A stretch of 48,253 nt of DNA from an uncultured Verrucomicrobiales bacterium (GCA_913058215.1 CAJXQE010000008.1:1-48253); one strand, 5' to 3'. Numbered from the stretch's first letter, positions 8,872 through 18,066 are shown. Program-made: numbers and translations. The notes: generated by a model from the sequence alone, not told the origin.

Positions 8872-9753
8872 TCATGATCCGTCTTGCGACTGCTGCTTCC
8901 ACGGAATAGGCATCGTTGGAGGATTTCGGTGACGGTCTTTTCTCTGATCTTTTGGTCGTGGGTGAAAATACTTCACGAGTTCGACCAGTTGTTTCACCGC
9001 TTCCTCACAAGCCGCTTTTCCCTTTTCGGCGGTGGCCAGTTCTGCTTCACCAAGAACACCGGACTCCGAATAAGAACTCGTCCAGGAAACTACGGTTCCC
9101 GGCCCTTGTTGAAACAGATCGACGAAATTAAAAGGACTGCCTTCTTCGTTAAAGGATACATCACCGTTCTTAATCAGGTCTTTGCGGACGTTTTCCTCGT
9201 CGAGATAGAGATACATCGACGTTTCGAGTTCGCATGCATGAGCACAACCGCCCGGGAATTTGCTCTCCCGCCAATTCGGCAGAAAGTCTTTGTCGATTGT
9301 CAGCAATTGCCACCACCCCGTCAGGATGCACTCGGCGTCGGTTTCCAGATTGGTGCGGCGCGCTACCAGATCGAGATTCGGCATGTTGGAGCCATGCCCG
9401 TTGAGAAGGATGATTTTCTTGAAGCCGTGGTAGGCCAGTGAGCGGGTAATATCGAGCACGTGATTGATGAAATGCTCGACATCGTTGTTGATCGTTCCCG
9501 GGAAATCCATGACATGACCCGTGTATCCATAGGCGACGATGGGCAGGACGAGAATCTTGCTAGGAAGGTTTCTTCCAGCTCCGTAAGCAACACCATTCGG
9601 ACAAACGAGGTCGACGTCGAGGGGCAGGTGCGGGCCGTGTTGCTCGACTGCTCCGCAGGGCAGAATGCAGACTTTGCCCAGATCGACGGCATCATTGATA
9701 TCGGGCCAGGTCAGTTTTTCGTATCGGTATTCGGTTTCGGCTCTGCTGCTCAT
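8872..9753 (-). CDS. Creatininase-family metal-dependent amidohydrolase
   Basis: The product is 293 residues, close to the family's usual length. The N-terminal motif GAVEQHGPHLPLDVD places likely metal ligands at E37, H39 and D48. NGHGSN near residues 118-123 and a later glutamate in ACELETS complete the usual dinuclear site. The family hydrolyses cyclic or linear amides (creatinine, formamides, pathway intermediates), so the exact substrate cannot be named. It is the last gene of a minus-strand operon, 40 bases after a sodium/solute symporter and after an enolase-superfamily enzyme. That suggests it hydrolyses the imported compound or its product. No signal peptide is present. Confidence 0.8.
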   Translation of the reverse strand: MSSRAETEYRYEKLTWPDINDAVDLGKVCILPCGAVEQHGPHLPLDVDLVCPNGVAYGAGRNLPSKILVLPIVAYGYTGHVMDFPGTINNDVEHFINHVLDITRSLAYHGFKKIILLNGHGSNMPNLDLVARRTNLETDAECILTGWWQLLTIDKDFLPNWRESKFPGGCAHACELETSMYLYLDEENVRKDLIKNGDVSFNEEGSPFNFVDLFQQGPGTVVSWTSSYSESGVLGEAELATAEKGKAACEEAVKQLVELVKYFHPRPKDQRKDRHRNPPTMPIPWKQQSQDGS

Positions 9754-9793
9754 AGTGCGCTTGATGAGTTAGTGTTCATTCGGGAAGTCCAGT

Positions 9794-11455
9794 TCACCAG
9801 AACCAGACAAAAAGACAAATCGCGGTGGCTGCGACGAGGATTGCGGCAATCGGGCCGGGCCGAAGGAGCGGAGGAATTCCGTCAGCGAACCGATGTTCCG
9901 GCAACGGGGTCAATGCTTTCCGGCTGCGTTCCAGCCATCCGGCTTCCGTTTTTGCAAAAGCAGCTTCCTTTTCTTCCTGCTGGTACTTACCCCAGATCAG
10001 GGTCGCAGCCAGTGCTCCGATCAGGGTGAAGGCGAGAGACCAACACAGGGCGACCCAGCGATTGGTGAACCAGGAGGCAAGCCAATCGACATCCGCGATT
10101 TCGCGATCATAGAGTGCGACGACCCCGTAGAGCGCGCCGGTAAGAATTCCGCATACTCCGGCTCGCGGATGTGCTTTTGAGAAAATGCCGAGCAGGTAGA
10201 TTGTGAAAAGAGGCGTCACGAAAACAGGGATCAATGTTAGGAAGGCCTTCAGCATGGTATCCTTCCCACTGATGAACGGAATGTAGGCAAACCCGATCGC
10301 GAGGATGGCGAGAGTCGCCCAGCGGGTCACCTTCACGTAGTGCGCATCCTCCCGGTCTCGAACGATCAATCGAGCATAAACATCGCGAGTAAACACGGCT
10401 GACAGGGAGGATCCCATCGAGTCGAAGGTGCTGATCGCAGCGGCGACGATGCCGGCGACAACGAGCCCCTTGAAGCCGACGCCCAGGTAAAGGTCAGCGA
10501 GGTGAGGGTAGAGAGCATCGGGAGGTGAAAAATCCGGAAAGAGAGATCGACCGATGATCCCAATCGACGAGCAGCCGACCATGATGGGAATGCTGATCGT
10601 TACTCCGAAGAGCGCGGCCATTTTCATATCCCATAGCGAACGGGCCCCGAGCAGTCGCATCGTCTGGGTATGGTTCACGGTCCAGTAGCCGCCGCCGATA
10701 ATGATCCATCCCAGCAAGACAAGCCAGGGGGAAGTGGTGCCGTCGTCCCCGCGGTATTTCCCCATGTGTGCGAGATCGGAAACGGGCTGGCCATTTTCCT
10801 GAAGGCCGGCAGCTTCCAGAGCAGCCTTCACCTCGGACCAACCGCCCGCGGCCTTCCAAACTGCTGTGAAAATCGCAGCCATCCCGATGAACATGACGAC
10901 TCCCTGAATTGCATCGGTAAAGACCACCGCCTTCAATCCACCCCAGGAAGTGTAGATCGCCGCGAGGATCACGAGTCCAGTGATGAAGAGCCAGGCCATG
11001 TTTGAATCGAGCCCGAGGAACTTCGTCAGCAAGAGATAGACCGACCAGATCATGAGCCCGAGCATGCTGGTGCGGTATTGAATCTGAATAATTGCGCTGA
11101 GCACTCGCGTCGAAATGCCGAAACGAGCTTCGAGATATTCGGCGTTGGTGTAGTGACCGGCCCGGACCATGGCCGGCACCAGAAAAAAGGCGGCGAGAAT
11201 CCCTCCGGTGAAGGAGCCCAGAGTATGCACTCCGATGATGTGAAATCCTTCTTTGAACGAAGTTCCGGTCAAGGAGACAATATCGGCGTTGTCGATATTC
11301 GTCGCGAACATGGAGAGGCCAACGGCCCACCAGATCAGGGATCGATTTCCAAGAAACCACTCCTGAGATGTGCTTGTCCCCCGGGCCAGATAGAACCCAT
11401 AAGCGACGACTCCGCCGTTCAGAATCAGAACAATCAGCCAGTCGAGTAGAGTCAT
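9794..11455 (-). CDS. Sodium/solute symporter (SSS family)
   Basis: The 553-residue membrane protein begins directly in a first helix (LLDWLIVLILNGGVVAYGFYLARG). It has the SSS core with about 13-14 helices: FLGNRSLIWWAVGLSMFATNI near 34-54, GHYTNAEYLEARFG near 102-115, then SWGGLKAVVFTDAIQGVVMF near 169-188. The ATNID and STFDSMGSS segments match the sodium-site helices 1 and 8. The resemblance is to the SGLT-like branch, suggesting a sugar or sugar-acid substrate, though SSS proteins also carry amino acids and carboxylates. It sits 13 bases after the enolase-superfamily gene and 40 bases before the creatininase gene, in the same direction. Confidence 0.85.
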   Translation of the reverse strand: MTLLDWLIVLILNGGVVAYGFYLARGTSTSQEWFLGNRSLIWWAVGLSMFATNIDNADIVSLTGTSFKEGFHIIGVHTLGSFTGGILAAFFLVPAMVRAGHYTNAEYLEARFGISTRVLSAIIQIQYRTSMLGLMIWSVYLLLTKFLGLDSNMAWLFITGLVILAAIYTSWGGLKAVVFTDAIQGVVMFIGMAAIFTAVWKAAGGWSEVKAALEAAGLQENGQPVSDLAHMGKYRGDDGTTSPWLVLLGWIIIGGGYWTVNHTQTMRLLGARSLWDMKMAALFGVTISIPIMVGCSSIGIIGRSLFPDFSPPDALYPHLADLYLGVGFKGLVVAGIVAAAISTFDSMGSSLSAVFTRDVYARLIVRDREDAHYVKVTRWATLAILAIGFAYIPFISGKDTMLKAFLTLIPVFVTPLFTIYLLGIFSKAHPRAGVCGILTGALYGVVALYDREIADVDWLASWFTNRWVALCWSLAFTLIGALAATLIWGKYQQEEKEAAFAKTEAGWLERSRKALTPLPEHRFADGIPPLLRPGPIAAILVAATAICLFVWFW

Positions 11456-11468
11456 CGCAGTGGGGGTT

Positions 11469-12614
11469 TCAAATCGTGGAGGGAGTCAGTTTCATTCCGC
11501 CGGTGAACTTGGCAATGCCGTCCGGGTTCCATTCGAGTCCCAGTCCCGGCTTGTCGGGAATCGTGATCAAGCCGTCGTCGTTCAGGCGAATTGGCTCCGC
11601 CAGCAATTCTTCAATGTAGGGAGCTGGAGTGATGTATTCGACCCAGCGGGCGCAGGGAACCGCGGCCACCAACTGCAAGTCCGCCGCCAGTCCCACAGCG
11701 GTATTCCAACCGTGCGGGACAAAGAGGATGGAATGATCGTCGGCGTACTGTGCGATACGAAATTCCTCACTGATCCCACCGACCTTGGTGACGTCCGGCT
11801 GAATGTAGTCAACCGCCCTTCGCTCGATCCATTCCAGAAAAGACTGACGTCGCGTGAACACCTCGCAACTCGCAATCGGCAGCGGGGCATTCTCGGTCAA
11901 CTTGATGTAACCCTCGAGATCATCCGGGCGCAGCGCTTCCTCAAACCAGGTCACATCGTAGTCGGCGAGCATCTTCGAAGTCTCTAGGGCCCACTTGTAT
12001 CCGTGCGGCCAGAGGGCGTCGGACCCTCCTGCATCGACCATCAATTCATTGTCCGGCCCGATGGTTTCGCGGGCGGTCTTCACGATCAATTCGTCGGTCT
12101 TGCGATCCCGTCGACCGAAGGGCCCCCATCCGATCTTGAAGGCACGAAACCCCCGGCTCATGCCGTCTTCGAGGGAGGCGCGCAGTTTTTCAGGCTCGTC
12201 CATGAGGAGGGAGCCATAGGGCTTGATGGAGTCACGATATCTTCCACCCAGCAAGCGGCTGATCGGTTGTCCCGTCACTTTCCCGAGAATGTCCCACAAG
12301 GCGATGTCGATCCCGGAAATGGCGTGAGTGATCGATCCACCCCGGCCCTGCCAGAAAGTTTGCTGATGGCATAGTTCCGTCGTTGCCGCCGGATCAAGAG
12401 CGGACGCTCCGATCAGGTGGGGTCGCAATACGTCGATCGCTCCCTCGACCAGTTTTGCCGAGGTGTAAGCACTCCCGATTCCGGTGACGCCTTCATCGGT
12501 AATCACTTCAACGAGAGTGTGAAGATTCGTATCGAGCGCGAGCGATTTTTCATCCCAACCACCGTCCGGGGTTCCTCCCCGCAAGGGCAGCGCTCGAATG
12601 TTCTCGATCTTCAT
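11469..12614 (-). CDS. Mandelate racemase/muconate lactonizing enzyme family protein
   Basis: This 381-residue enolase-superfamily enzyme would abstract an alpha-proton from a carboxylate. It has a capping domain at residues 1-120 and a barrel afterwards. Visible catalytic elements are the lysine in FKIGWG, metal ligands in MVDAGG (Asp), WFEEAL (Glu) and SCEVF (Glu), and the His-Asp dyad in IQPDVTKVGG and VPHGWN. The dyad is typical of the mandelate racemase subgroup, which includes many acid-sugar dehydratases. The second lysine of the usual K-x-K is replaced by glycine (K-I-G). It is the first gene of the symporter/creatininase operon; a sugar-acid or related substrate is inferred. Confidence 0.82.
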   Translation of the reverse strand: MKIENIRALPLRGGTPDGGWDEKSLALDTNLHTLVEVITDEGVTGIGSAYTSAKLVEGAIDVLRPHLIGASALDPAATTELCHQQTFWQGRGGSITHAISGIDIALWDILGKVTGQPISRLLGGRYRDSIKPYGSLLMDEPEKLRASLEDGMSRGFRAFKIGWGPFGRRDRKTDELIVKTARETIGPDNELMVDAGGSDALWPHGYKWALETSKMLADYDVTWFEEALRPDDLEGYIKLTENAPLPIASCEVFTRRQSFLEWIERRAVDYIQPDVTKVGGISEEFRIAQYADDHSILFVPHGWNTAVGLAADLQLVAAVPCARWVEYITPAPYIEELLAEPIRLNDDGLITIPDKPGLGLEWNPDGIAKFTGGMKLTPSTI

Positions 12615-12781
12615 GGGTGACTATTCCAACAGGGATCGCGAGATAATGGCAAGGCTAATGCTGACGGGATAAAGGCGCTTGGCGATGACAAAGGATAGGG
12701 GGATCCGATTCTGTATCATTCCGCAATCCCGTTAGAAACAGGCTGGCCAAAGAGCGCTTAGGGCATGATCCTATTCAGGTT

Positions 12782-14149
12782 ATGTTTGAACTGCGTGACA
12801 GGCCAAATCGGCGGGATGGAAACTCTCGACGCCATTTTCTCCGGGTCGGCGGAATGGCCGCGGGCGGATTGTCGTTGCCGCAGCTTCTCGCGGCGGAGGA
12901 GGCTCAGAAGATCGGCAGCTCTCACAAATCGGTCATCAATATTTTCCTTCCCGGTGGGCCACCTCATATTGACATGTTCGATATGAAGCCCGAAGCCCCG
13001 AGTGAGATTCGCGGCGAGTTCTCGCCGATACGGAGCAATGTGCCGGGGATGGAGTTTTGTGAATTGTTTCCGAAACTCGCCCGGTGTGCTGACAAGTTTG
13101 CAATCATTCGCTCCCTGGCAGACAGCGAGGGGCGTCACGATCCTCATCAATGCATGACGGGACGACGGAAAGCGGGGGGAGGAGTTGTTCCTCCGGGAGG
13201 ATGGCCGAACTTCGGGGCCTACTCGTCGAAGTTGCAAGGATCGCTTCCCGATGTGCCTGCCAATGTTTCTCTGATGTATCCGTCGAAGGGCGGCAATTGG
13301 GGAGATCCCTACGGAGGTGGATTCATGGGATACCCGCACGCTCCAATGAACCTGGTCGACAAGGATCCGATGGCAAAGGTGAAGAATCTTTCGCTGGAGG
13401 GAATGTCGCTCGATCGTCTTGAGGACCGGAGTCGACTCCGGGAATCTTTGCAGCAATTTCAGGGGGCCACTGAAGCACTCGGCGAAAGCTCGGGGCTTGA
13501 TGTCTTTCACCGGAAAGCACTGAATATCCTCACCGGATCGAAGCTGACGGATGCCCTGGATCTTTCCAGGGAAGACCCGAAGGTCGTGGCGCGCTACGGA
13601 GTGAATGATCCCGTTTACACTTACGATGGTCCTCCCAAGATGATCCGGAATTTTCTGGTCGCCCGGCGCCTCGTCGAAGCGGGAGCCCGGGTCGTCAGCC
13701 TGAATTTTAGTCGGTGGGACTGGCACGGAACGGCGGATCTGTTCAATTTCAAAAGAGCCCGGGAAGATTTCCCGATGCTGGACCAGGGGCTTTCCGCACT
13801 GCTCACTGATCTACACGAACGAGGTCTCGATCAGGATGTGGCAGTCGTCGTCTGGGGAGAGTTCGGGAGGACGCCGAAGATCAACAAACTCCAAAGTCGC
13901 GATCACTGGCCAAGGGCCAGTTTTGCGCTGATGGCGGGCGGAGGAATGAATACCGGGCAGGTCATCGGTGCCACGAGCAAGGATGGCGGCGAGCCGACCG
14001 AGCGCCCGGTGAAGTTTCAGGAGGTATTCGCGACGCTGTATCATTGTCTCGGAATCGATCCGACCCAGACGACGGTGACGGACAACACAGGGCGCCCGCA
14101 CTACCTTGTCGATTCCGGTATCAAGCCGATTCGGGAACTGGTCGGGTAA
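12782..14149 (+). CDS. DUF1501 protein with twin-arginine signal
   Basis: The 455-residue product has a Tat-like leader (SRRHFLRVGGMAAGG near 17-31) followed by the DUF1501 opening SVINIFLPGGPPHIDMFDMK. It continues with SNVPGMEFCELFPKLA and ends with VVWGEFGRTPKIN and a DHWP motif, giving the sulfatase/alkaline-phosphatase-like fold expected for this family. DUF1501 genes in Planctomycetes and Verrucomicrobia usually sit next to a DUF1549/DUF1553 cytochrome c gene. No such partner is visible here, so this is an orphan copy. Upstream lies the divergent enolase operon and downstream the convergent LamG gene. The function of the family is unknown. Confidence 0.85.
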   Translation: MFELRDRPNRRDGNSRRHFLRVGGMAAGGLSLPQLLAAEEAQKIGSSHKSVINIFLPGGPPHIDMFDMKPEAPSEIRGEFSPIRSNVPGMEFCELFPKLARCADKFAIIRSLADSEGRHDPHQCMTGRRKAGGGVVPPGGWPNFGAYSSKLQGSLPDVPANVSLMYPSKGGNWGDPYGGGFMGYPHAPMNLVDKDPMAKVKNLSLEGMSLDRLEDRSRLRESLQQFQGATEALGESSGLDVFHRKALNILTGSKLTDALDLSREDPKVVARYGVNDPVYTYDGPPKMIRNFLVARRLVEAGARVVSLNFSRWDWHGTADLFNFKRAREDFPMLDQGLSALLTDLHERGLDQDVAVVVWGEFGRTPKINKLQSRDHWPRASFALMAGGGMNTGQVIGATSKDGGEPTERPVKFQEVFATLYHCLGIDPTQTTVTDNTGRPHYLVDSGIKPIRELVG

Positions 14150-14174
14150 TTAATTGATCGGGCGCTTTCCAATC

Positions 14175-14193
14175 AAAAAGCCTTCTCTGAAGG
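14175..14193 (-). terminator. Weak intrinsic terminator for the LamG gene
   Basis: Read on the minus strand, CCTTC-AGA-GAAGG forms a five-pair hairpin, followed by C and five T residues. It starts 28 bases after the LamG/propeller stop codon. The short stem makes it a modest candidate. Confidence 0.35.
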
Positions 14194-14221
14194 TCGCTTG
14201 CTTCAGTGTCGTCGATGTGAG

Positions 14222-15973
14222 CTACTTCGCCGCTGCCATTCCGGCAATCTCTCCCGATTCGAGCGCTCGTCCGTAAAGCCGGACATCTTTCATCTTCCCG
14301 CGGAAATAGTCGTGCTGTCCGAATCCGATCCGCAGTGGCGCCTCATTGTTCACATCAAAACTTTCCGTCGTAAACTCGCTCGACATCGAGACCTGTTTTC
14401 CGTCCACGAAGAGCTTCAAGGTGCCGTCCTCCTTCACCGCAGCGATATGTCGCCACCCGCTCGCAAGCTCGCGATCGTAGGTAACCATTTTCCCTGCCTC
14501 GAACGACCGCACCCGCCCCGAAGGAAAAGTTCCCGAGAACAATCTCCCCCGGTACACCGCCATCGAATAAGCTCTCCGATAAATCACGTCCCTGGTAAAA
14601 TCGACACGCCCCATTGAATTCCAGTTTTCGTCTCCGTCGTAGCGGAAGATTTCTCCCATCGGCAGCGATCCCGCGTAGAGTTTCCCATTGTAGACGTTGG
14701 CTCCCATGATTTCCTGTTCCTCCCCCAATCGTCCCGTCGACACCCAGTTCTCATCACCTTCATACCGGTAGACCTTTCCCTCCGGCCATGTCCCCGCATG
14801 CAGCTTTCCCTGATAAACACTTAAGGAGTATACCTGCGTCCCTGTCTCATCACCCTTTAGTCCCGTCGGAATCCATTTCGTGCCGTTCCAGTATGCCTGC
14901 GTCCGCGTCGCCGTCCCCAGCAATCCTGTCCGGATCCACTTCTCACCGTTGAAGCGATACACCACTCCCTCGTCATACCCAGTCGCGTAAATAGATCCGT
15001 TGAAGACGCACATCGCCTCGGTGCGCACTCCACCCTCGGGCAAGGCCAGCTGTGTCCAGCTTGTCCCGCCTTCGTATCGAAAAAATCCCGGCTGGTAAAA
15101 ACCGGTCGCATAGAGCTGGCCCTTGAAGATCACCAATCCATTCACCCCGTCCAGTCCGATCAATTGGCCCAGTTCCGTCCACTTGCCGCCATCTTCGTTC
15201 TCGTCATAACGAAACACTTTTCCTCCAATATGATGCGACAGCGTCGGCTCCAGTCCCGAGTAGTGGAGCAGCACCCGCGACACCCCGACATGCAGCTTCC
15301 CGTTGAAACTGGCCATCGAAGTCACCCCGTTGCTTTTCCATGGCGCCCCGAGGTCTTCCCACTCGCCCGTGTCGCTATACCGGTAGACATGCCCCTGATC
15401 CGTATTCGTCCGCCCTTCCACTGTCCCGACGTAGAGCCCGCCATCGTGCACCGCCATGCAGTGGGTGAAAATTGATTTGCCGGGTTGCCCCTCATCCCTC
15501 CACTCTTTCGACGCCTTTCCATCATCAATCCCGAAGTGCAGGTTGCGATAGTTCGCCTGGCTTCCCGTCACCCCCGCATGGTGGATGATGCTCAAACCAA
15601 AGCCTTTCCGCATGACCGGATCGTACTTCGTGACAAGGTCGCCGAGGACATCTTCGAGCGCACTCTCCGTGTGCACCCGCAGGGATACGGAGAAATCGCT
15701 CGTCCCCGGTGCCAAAGAAGCCTCGTGCCCCACCTCCAGGTAATCCGCGATCCCATCAAACTCCGCAGCCCCGTCGACAAACTCTACCCCGTGGTTTTGC
15801 GCATGGTTCCCCTTTCCTGAAGAATCCGAAACATCGACGGCCAGCTTCCAGTGCCCGATGAGCCCCTCCTCTTGTGCATGCGACAGGGAGCCAGCGGCGG
15901 CACCTAGAACTGCGAGGAAGCAGCAGCAGCTGATCAATGCCCGCGAAAGGATTAGATGGAATAACTTTCTCAT
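14222..15973 (-). CDS. Exported LamG-domain protein with inserted kelch-like propeller
   Basis: The start at 15973 gives 583 residues with a signal peptide (hydrophobic LILSRALISCCCFLAVLGAAAG). A longer frame to 16156 adds 61 unconvincing residues. Residues 36-150 are the first half of a LamG jelly roll (GLIGHWKL, SGKGNHAQ, AAEFDGIADYLEV). Residues about 165-500 are propeller modules with the repeated core Y-x-G-x-L-[YF]-x-G followed by GxVYRY (FNGKLHVG, FKGQLYATG, YQGKLHAG, YNGKLYAG, YRGRLFSG). Residues about 513-583 supply the second LamG half (GWRHIAAVKEDGTLKLFVDG, FRGKMKDVRLYGRAL). The propeller is thus inserted inside the LamG domain. Carbohydrate or matrix binding is inferred. It is divergent from the esterase gene at 16188. 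Confidence 0.75.
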   Translation of the reverse strand: MRKLFHLILSRALISCCCFLAVLGAAAGSLSHAQEEGLIGHWKLAVDVSDSSGKGNHAQNHGVEFVDGAAEFDGIADYLEVGHEASLAPGTSDFSVSLRVHTESALEDVLGDLVTKYDPVMRKGFGLSIIHHAGVTGSQANYRNLHFGIDDGKASKEWRDEGQPGKSIFTHCMAVHDGGLYVGTVEGRTNTDQGHVYRYSDTGEWEDLGAPWKSNGVTSMASFNGKLHVGVSRVLLHYSGLEPTLSHHIGGKVFRYDENEDGGKWTELGQLIGLDGVNGLVIFKGQLYATGFYQPGFFRYEGGTSWTQLALPEGGVRTEAMCVFNGSIYATGYDEGVVYRFNGEKWIRTGLLGTATRTQAYWNGTKWIPTGLKGDETGTQVYSLSVYQGKLHAGTWPEGKVYRYEGDENWVSTGRLGEEQEIMGANVYNGKLYAGSLPMGEIFRYDGDENWNSMGRVDFTRDVIYRRAYSMAVYRGRLFSGTFPSGRVRSFEAGKMVTYDRELASGWRHIAAVKEDGTLKLFVDGKQVSMSSEFTTESFDVNNEAPLRIGFGQHDYFRGKMKDVRLYGRALESGEIAGMAAAK

Positions 15974-16187
15974 TTGCGTCTGCGCAGTATGCCATAATTC
16001 AGGGAAGCAAGAAGCCGAAAGACACACCGCTTCCCTTCGGTCAGAAATGCTGGCTGGTTTTTTGTCGCATTCTTCCCGGAATCGTTTCAGGATCGAGCGG
16101 AAATCAGAAATCGCTCGAATGATGAAATTTAAAGTAAGCCAAAAGAAGAGATGCATCCGAACCGGGAATTGGAAGCGGTGTGGTGCG

Positions 16188-17378
16188 ATGCGGTTCCTCT
16201 TGGTAGCGATAGCAATGACCGTGTCCCACGCTGCGGCAGAGACAAACCCCCTTCAGGTGTTCATTCTCGCGGGGCAGTCAAACATGCAGGGGCACGCCCA
16301 CATCGACACGATGGACGCGATGGCCTACGCTCCCGAAACGGCTGCGATTCTCAAAGAAATACGCGATGGCAAAGGTGAGCCGCGCGTTTGTGAGAATGTC
16401 TGGATTACTTCGATTGGTTCCTCGGAGGAGGAAAAAATCGGGAAACTGAGCGTCGGCTACGGAGCGGAACCGCGAGGCCCCAAGATCGGTCCCGAGTACA
16501 CCTTCGGGCTATACATGCAGAAGTTGATGCCGGACCAGCCGATTTTGATCATCAAGACTTCCTGGGGAGGAAAAAGTCTGAATACGGATTTCCGTCCTCC
16601 GAGTGCGCCGCCCTACGAATTTAACGAAGCGCAGTTAGAGGGTTTCGCGAAGCAGAAAAAAGACATCAGTGTGATTAAGGCCGAAAAAGTAAAAGCTACC
16701 GGGCACTACTACCAGCTCATGATGGAGCACGTGAATGGAGTTCTCGCAGATCCAAGCCGGGTCTATCCTGACTATGATACAAAGGCGGGCCACGAGTTGG
16801 CAGGGTTTGTCTGGTTCCAGGGTTGGAACGACATGGTCGATCGAGGCACTTACCCTAACCGGGATCAGCCCGGCGGATACGACCACTACAGTGATCTCCT
16901 TGCGAAGTTCATTCGCGATGTGCGCAAGGACCTTTCAGTGCCAAAGCTGCCATTCGTGATCGGGGCAATCGGCGTGAACGGAGAGACGAGCTTGTATGGT
17001 CCCGATCAGAAGCGCTACCAGGGAGTACACCAGAATATTCGCGATGCGATGGCCGCACCGGCATCGATGCCGGAATTCAAAGGGAATGTGTCAGCTGTTC
17101 TCACTGAGAAATTCTGGGACTATGAGGTCACGAGTTTGAGAAAGCGGGAGAAGCCAATCAAGGAGGAGGAGAAGCGTCTTCGCGAGGCGGGCAAGCTGAG
17201 TCGCGGGGAACAGCGTGCCGCGCTGGACAAGCTCTACGCGGAAACCTTCAACGAACGCGAACTCGATATTCTCCGGAACAGTGTCTCCAACGCCGAGTAT
17301 CATTACCTCGGCTCCGCACGGATCATGACCCGGATCGGAAAAGGGTTCGCCGAAGCCATGGTGGAGCTGACGAAGTAG
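16188..17378 (+). CDS. Sialate O-acetylesterase-type (SASA) carbohydrate esterase
   Basis: The start at 16188 gives 396 residues with a signal peptide ending in SHAAAETN; the frame is open upstream to 15858, but that part overlaps the divergent leader and lacks coding character. The GQSNMQGH motif at 29-36 holds the nucleophile Ser31. WGGKSL and VWFQGWND are further SGNH/SASA blocks, and the C-terminal YHYLGSARI supplies the likely catalytic histidine. A charged helical stretch (about 300-350, many Lys/Glu) precedes that histidine. Members deacetylate acetylated sugars or sialic acids outside the cytoplasm. The substrate here is unknown. The neighbouring LamG gene is transcribed divergently and may serve the same glycan. 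Confidence 0.82.
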   Translation: MRFLLVAIAMTVSHAAAETNPLQVFILAGQSNMQGHAHIDTMDAMAYAPETAAILKEIRDGKGEPRVCENVWITSIGSSEEEKIGKLSVGYGAEPRGPKIGPEYTFGLYMQKLMPDQPILIIKTSWGGKSLNTDFRPPSAPPYEFNEAQLEGFAKQKKDISVIKAEKVKATGHYYQLMMEHVNGVLADPSRVYPDYDTKAGHELAGFVWFQGWNDMVDRGTYPNRDQPGGYDHYSDLLAKFIRDVRKDLSVPKLPFVIGAIGVNGETSLYGPDQKRYQGVHQNIRDAMAAPASMPEFKGNVSAVLTEKFWDYEVTSLRKREKPIKEEEKRLREAGKLSRGEQRAALDKLYAETFNERELDILRNSVSNAEYHYLGSARIMTRIGKGFAEAMVELTK

Positions 17379-17436
17379 GCCCGGGGGGTGCGTAAGGGGG
17401 CAAACTTCGGAATCGGCTGGGATTGCAGGCGGTTCC

Positions 17437-17712
17437 TTACTTCGGCCGTTTGAAAAAATAAAGTACCGACGAAGTGTTTCCCATCTGGCTGCGTGTTTCG
17501 ACGTCAACCAACTGCCAGCCATCGTTTCCGAGTTGGTTGATTTTTTCTGCCAGCTCCAGATCTTTCAAAGAGGTTTCATGACCTACCTCGAAAGCTAAAT
17601 GCTCCCAGGCGTGAGTTGGCGCAGCTCGATCTTCCTGGGAGAAGAGATTCAATGCGAAGAGAAGAGCGACGGATGCCAGGGCGAAGATGGTAAAGGTAGT
17701 TCGGGTATTCAT
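17437..17712 (-). CDS. Small membrane-anchored DUF4177-like protein
   Basis: The 91-residue product has an N-terminal hydrophobic helix (TFTIFALASVALLFALNLFS) that is either a signal peptide or an anchor. The domain WEHLAF...LEL.EKINQLGNDGWQLVDVETR...VLYFFKRPK follows. The 'LGNDGWQLV...YFFKRP' layout matches DUF4177-type small proteins of unknown function. It converges with the esterase gene. An inverted repeat overlaps its start codon (17711-17748). Confidence 0.65.
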   Translation of the reverse strand: MNTRTTFTIFALASVALLFALNLFSQEDRAAPTHAWEHLAFEVGHETSLKDLELAEKINQLGNDGWQLVDVETRSQMGNTSSVLYFFKRPK

Positions 17713-17748
17713 ATTGTCGGGCTTGAGATGGAATTTCTCCGACAGTAT
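17711..17748. repeat. Inverted repeat overlapping the start of the DUF4177-like gene
   Basis: ATATTGTCGG (17711-17720) and CCGACAGTAT (17739-17748) are near-perfect inverted arms, with one T/G position, around an 18-base spacer. The left arm includes two bases of the minus-strand ATG. It could be a leader hairpin that hides the start codon, or a protein-binding site. Confidence 0.4.
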
Positions 17749-18066
17749 ACCAGATTCGCCCCCCGATTCGCGACTTCAAAAGAGAGCTATGGAAGTCCTC
17801 TGCCTTCAAGTCTTTCGGAGACTGAACAGCATCTGAGTCCAATAGAGATTGTGTTGATAAGGGTAGTGTCAGAAGCCCACTCCAGGCGAAGCGTTAGCAA
17901 GAAATGTTTCGTAAATGAAGATACTCATAAATAAAGTGCCATTCTCGACTGAGTGCTTTTGATCGAAAAGCTGCCTTTCAGTCCGGGCTTAAGAGCTTGC
18001 CGAAGTCCTCAGTAAATGGATGATCAAAACAGCACGCACGACTTGGGTCGCGCAAATAAAGCTGTA
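17749..18066. other. Intergenic region without recognised gene
   Basis: This stretch lies between the divergent DUF4177-like and LTD/CotH genes. Short open frames cross it but none resembles a known family or has a clear ribosome binding site. It should contain the promoter of the giant gene; no confident -35/-10 pair is visible. Confidence 0.4.

Noticed and set aside
10494..11360. 288-residue minus-strand open frame
   Set aside because: Out of frame inside the SSS symporter gene, which has all family motifs; the alternative translation is low-complexity and basic.
12758..13726. 322-residue minus-strand open frame
   Set aside because: Lies fully opposite the DUF1501 gene; its translation is rich in Arg, His and Pro and has no domain, so it is a shadow frame.
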